Source: Jackrogersella multiformis (Eukaryota > Ascomycota > Sordariomycetes > Xylariales > Hypoxylaceae). From it: 64,000 bases of DNA. This document shows, piece after piece, positions 60,069 to 64,000 of the stretch; position 1 is the first letter of the stretch, and every line of letters starts with the position of its first letter. The DNA is taken from positions 434,001 through 498,000 of the forward strand of contig CADCXD010000018.1 in NCBI GenBank assembly GCA_902806575.1, written 5' to 3'. The notes beneath the pieces were generated by a model. The model worked only from the letters and a program-made list of their open reading frames with translations, did not search any database and was not told the origin of the DNA. The position numbers and the translations under genes were made by a program.

Positions 60069-63000
60069 GGTGATGATTCAAATGTGATTCAAACGTAATA
60101 GCTTTGCTCAGACACTTGGCGCTGTTTAACTCGGCGTTTGTCCAAGAAAAGTTGTGTGCATTAAGAAGGAAAGTTTAGGTAATTAAGTATTATAAGTATT
60201 ATTACATCTAGAAAATTAGTTCGAAGCAGGCAGCCGAGACGACGTCACAGAAAAGCTAATGTCATACGTACTAGGTACTGGTATGCACCTGGCCCAGGTA
60301 GGGTGGTTACACTTACCCCACATGAATCGGCTTACCACATGGGGGTCCGGGTTAACCCCACTCTCGGGAGCCGCTCGTTAAAGCTTTCGGTCCTTCCCGT
60401 TCATATATGGGTACGGATATTGGCAAACATTATGACAAACCATTATACCCCTATTCCCGTTATAGATCTCATGAATTTTGGACCTTCGTGTCATTGCTAT
60501 TGTTCCTAGGGGGAGAAAATTCCTTAGAAAATGTCGTCACATTGTCATTACATGCAATTTTACCTATTACTAACATTCCTAATATCAGGTACGCCAAACC
60601 TTAATATCGGTCTCCCAGTGTTCGATCTAGAGTTCTAGGTAGTTCTCGGAAATAATACTATACCTTAACTTTTACTAAGATAGTTACGATTAACACCAAG
60701 GGAACCAAGTCTAATTGGATATTGTAACTTGCTCTCTATAAACTTATTTTACTACCGCAGTCTATTTTCAAATAGTACCTATCTACCTACCTTAGGCATA
60801 TAAATACAGGAGCCAACATACGATACCATTAAATACCTACCTAAGCAGGTATGTATTGATCCGTAGCCGGAAGTTGATCCTCAGCCTTATGGAATCATAG
60901 CTCCACTTCCAGCGTGGGGGTCGGGTCAGATTGCGGGAGCTAACTAAACCTTTTTTGAACCTATCTTGCTTACAGGACGTTTCTTTATAACTTCATTTCC
61001 CATTAGAATTAGCTCTGATGGTATCCAGTGCGTCGGGTCAAGATCAGGGGACGTCGTGCATGAAGCAAGGGAGGCGATGAGGAAACTCCGCAAACCACTT
61101 TATCTGCCGTGTAACATCAACCGATTTGCAACCTAGATCTTCTTGAAGCCGTATTAATATCCGTACCAATCTATATGTAATCTTGGTACTCTAGGCGCGT
61201 AAGAGCGCCACACCTCAAATTCTTTGCTTGAGTCTTGAATGGAAACCCCGAATAGGGGAAAGGTAGTAGTAGTACGACCATTACGAATATATGGTTCTAG
61301 TAATCAACTCGTTACAAGCGCTCTGGTCTCAACCGAAAGCCGATCTTCTGTTAACTAGCAAGCGTCTTATTTTTATTACATAATTTCTACGGAACCCAAC
61401 CTGAATTCCTTGAACGCCTTAATCGTAGAATAGGATGTCAATGAAGCCTCATCTCGGTGGCAGTCGTAAATACGACGTTACGTACCTCCTTCTGTCGGAG
61501 TACGTACCAAATAAGAACGAATTTGCTGACCGGGGATTCTGCCTATCATAGAGGCGAACCTACGTAGAAGCGAAGTAGGATAGTTTTATTATTAATTCCC
61601 TAGCGAAGGCCCTTTTTCTTCCTCTTCGTCTTCCCCCCTTCTCTCTGGTTGAGGCCTTCCTCGTAGCTAGATAGTATCCTTCACTAGAAGGCACCCACGA
61701 CGCGGCGTCACAGCAAATATAACTCAATGTGCGGCGTAGCAATAAGCAATATGGTGTTCATGGTGTTGGTATTCAAATATGATGGTAAGAAGTGCTTCTT
61801 GCAAGCCTGTCACTACCGCATGACGGATCCAAGTAGCGGTTCTCATGCGTAGGCCATCGGTTCCGGTTCCGGTTGACAATGTTCGCCACTGGACGATTAG
61901 ATCTGTCATGGTCCAGCATAAGTAAGAGAAACGTTGATCAGAATAGAGAAACCTGGCCTACCTCGTCTAACAGACCCATAGTTCAAACTTGAGATCAGAT
62001 CTTAGGGACAGGAGTTCTAATCACTCGGCCGATTCCGAGTAAGACGAGAAAGAATAGATCTGGAATGTGACACATAACACGACAGCGCAATAGTAAAATC
62101 AAAGTAGGAGAAAGCGCCGAAAGGATTTTGTTGATAAAGGGTCTACGGCTAATACAAATAAAGTAAAGCCCTGAGTTTTAGTAATTTGGAATATCTACTT
62201 AGTACCTAAGTACCTGCCTTAACAGGGTCTTATGAGGTACAGGTAATAATTAGTGGAACTTCGAAATACGGGGCGGTACCTAGGTACCTACACTAGTAAA
62301 CCCTCACGACCTTAAAGGCGGAGAAACGACCCATTATTATTGTAGAAAGCCTGGAGCCCCGCGCCCCTAAAAATCTCTAAAAAAATCTCTAAACAACGTG
62401 ATCGGGCCGAATGGCTGGTTATAATTTCAACTACCTAGGTAGCTATTCACGACGTATCACGTTCTCCTACGCCTTTAACCTTATTAGAACTTAGCTTTTC
62501 ACCAGAGCTTTCCCCAGCCCTACTAGCTGAGGTCTCATATTCCAAAAGCAGCCTCATCCCGTACATCCCGTGACCAGGCGAGATCCCACCTATGAGTGAG
62601 AACAGGTTCGCTTCCTGTTAGCGCTATTGGTATATCGATGGTAGCTCGAATGCTGCTCGATCCCGTGCATTCTGTAATGCTTCAACTAGAATAAAGTCCC
62701 GACTGCGATCCAATAGCTTCCTTATGTTCGGCGTCAATGCGGACACCTTCGGCCGGTATGGTCTTGGAATCGTACTGAGGCTAAGCTCTACACATGTCTT
62801 GCTTCTCGTACTGGGTTACTCGCCAAGTATAGTATGCACACGGTTGGTTGCCAACCAGTTTCCTTGTGGTCCTTGGCGCAGTACGCATCGATCCCCCTCC
62901 CCAGGTTCCAGTTATGTTCAAACCCGCAGTATGCCGTCTTTCCCCGGCGCTCCGGAGCCCTAGTGTTGGTGGCAAGTCTCCAATAGACCACATGCTCGTT

Positions 63001-64000
63001 GGGAGGACGAATTCCAGACTCCTAACTCTAGAGCCGCCCAGACTATCCGCTCGGAATGCCAGTCTGACTTGCATCGACCACGAGGTGATCGGCCATTAAA
63101 GTTACTCTAACTATACTAATGTACTGTATGTTACATCTCCTAGAATACCCCGTTACCGAATCTCTGGAACCAGCCGGTCTAACCCAGGTTACGTAAGGTG
63201 GACGGTAGCGAAGACCAAAATAGAGGCACTCGTTCAACGAGAAGTTTGTGGGTTCTAATTACCTCCCGGCCCTCTTAACCCCGAACCAGCACTATAGTCA
63301 GATCTCCATTTTGCGTCTAATTCGGGGAAATTTCTACCGAGGTTCACTAGGAGCTACCCATTCTCAAGCTTTATAATTAGCTTACTGCTTCGCTAATATG
63401 TTTGCTTGACTTCGGCGGTTATCTTATTACTGGGAGCATAGGTCAAATTACGATTGGTTCTCAAGAAATACCTGCCTGGGTAAGCTCTATTCCTTTTCTA
63501 GGCCCGTATGGTGACCGGTATCAAGCGAAGCGAATAAAACATTTTGTCACCATAGGTGAAAGCTTGCCTGATGACTAGATGGAATTGTTGGTTCGTTAGA
63601 TTTCTTCTGCTAGGAAGAATGAGGCCGCAACAAACCCGGTGGAAGCTTAGATATCCACCTGACATACGATCTAAAACTTGGATTCTCGAGACATGATCCC
63701 CTCTATACTTATTATTCCTATGTGCACCATTTGTGATCCACTGGATAGACCGCTTCTGACATCTAGGACCCTTACGCCTGTGTTCTCCGATGACGCTGGA
63801 CCGATGGAGTATATTCTGTTGTGTCGCTGAGACCGGGTTCCACCGGTAAGCACAAGTGACGCCGTCACCGCTTATCGGACCTTCACACGACTTTGTTTTA
63901 GTAGCTGATTCTGGAAATGGAAAAGCTACCGGGGAAGCAAAATCATGTCAGTAAGGTTAACCTCGCGACCGAGGTCGGTTATTGTTATACTAGCGAATAT
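60069..64000. other. Right flank, no gene recognised
   Basis: 3.9 kb to the window edge. TACCTAGGTA-type motifs at 60265-60300, 60780-60855, 62195-62215 and 62275-62295. Overlapping frames at 62724-63099 on both strands read partly protein-like but are broken by stops and share no motif with a known family. The first part must contain the UCH promoter. Confidence 0.45.

Noticed and set aside
62724..63240. Protein-like frames on both strands near the right edge
   Set aside because: Each is broken by stops, no frame wins over the others, and no family is recognisable.

Overview
The window looks like a 64 kb piece of a filamentous ascomycete nuclear genome (Pezizomycotina, probably Sordariomycetes; this is inference). 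The signs are compact genes on both strands, many short introns of about 49-230 bp with GTAAGT-like donors and CTAAC-like branch sites, and fungal-restricted families (fungal SLATT, Zn2Cys6 regulator, Csf1, alpha-galactosidase-A-like kinase fold). There are no operons, rRNA genes, CRISPR arrays or convincing tRNA genes.

Layout. 1-33 kb is a gene-dense block, mostly housekeeping: the 3' end of a Csf1-type lipid-transfer protein (+), elongation factor 2 (-, four exons rebuilt to exactly 844 aa), an Mtr10/transportin-3-type importin (-), SmE (+), 5-formyltetrahydrofolate cyclo-ligase (-), an OPT oligopeptide transporter (+), a GT31/Fringe-like glycosyltransferase (-), a degenerate kinase-fold protein (+), a fungal SLATT two-TM protein (-), tRNA m2,2G26 methyltransferase Trm1 (+), a DAG/sphingoid-kinase-type protein (+) and an ABC-F ATPase (+). 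33-52.4 kb has no intact gene. It is rich in a palindromic TACCTAGGTA-type motif and simple repeats, and holds one stretch (about 36-39 kb) that may be a decayed coding region. 52.4-55.4 kb carries an eleven-exon Zn2Cys6 transcription factor (-). 59.3-60.1 kb carries a ubiquitin C-terminal hydrolase (-). The other flanks are empty of recognisable genes.

The genes do not form one pathway. Several serve core translation and RNA biology (EF-2, SmE, Trm1, ABC-F, Mtr10); the rest are transport, cell-surface glycosylation, lipid signalling and regulation. No biosynthetic cluster is visible around the lone transcription factor.

Most worth a second look: a compact three-way-junction RNA candidate in a GC-rich island upstream of EF-2 (7073-7168); two 3'-end frame breaks, both in GC-rich, purine/G-tract DNA (glycosyltransferase and ABC-F); abrupt GC shifts inside genes; a 9-nt microexon needed to complete the Zn2Cys6 cluster; a kinase-fold protein that has lost key catalytic residues; and a fungal SLATT gene. 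All gene models were assembled by eye from splice signals and family knowledge; no search was run.
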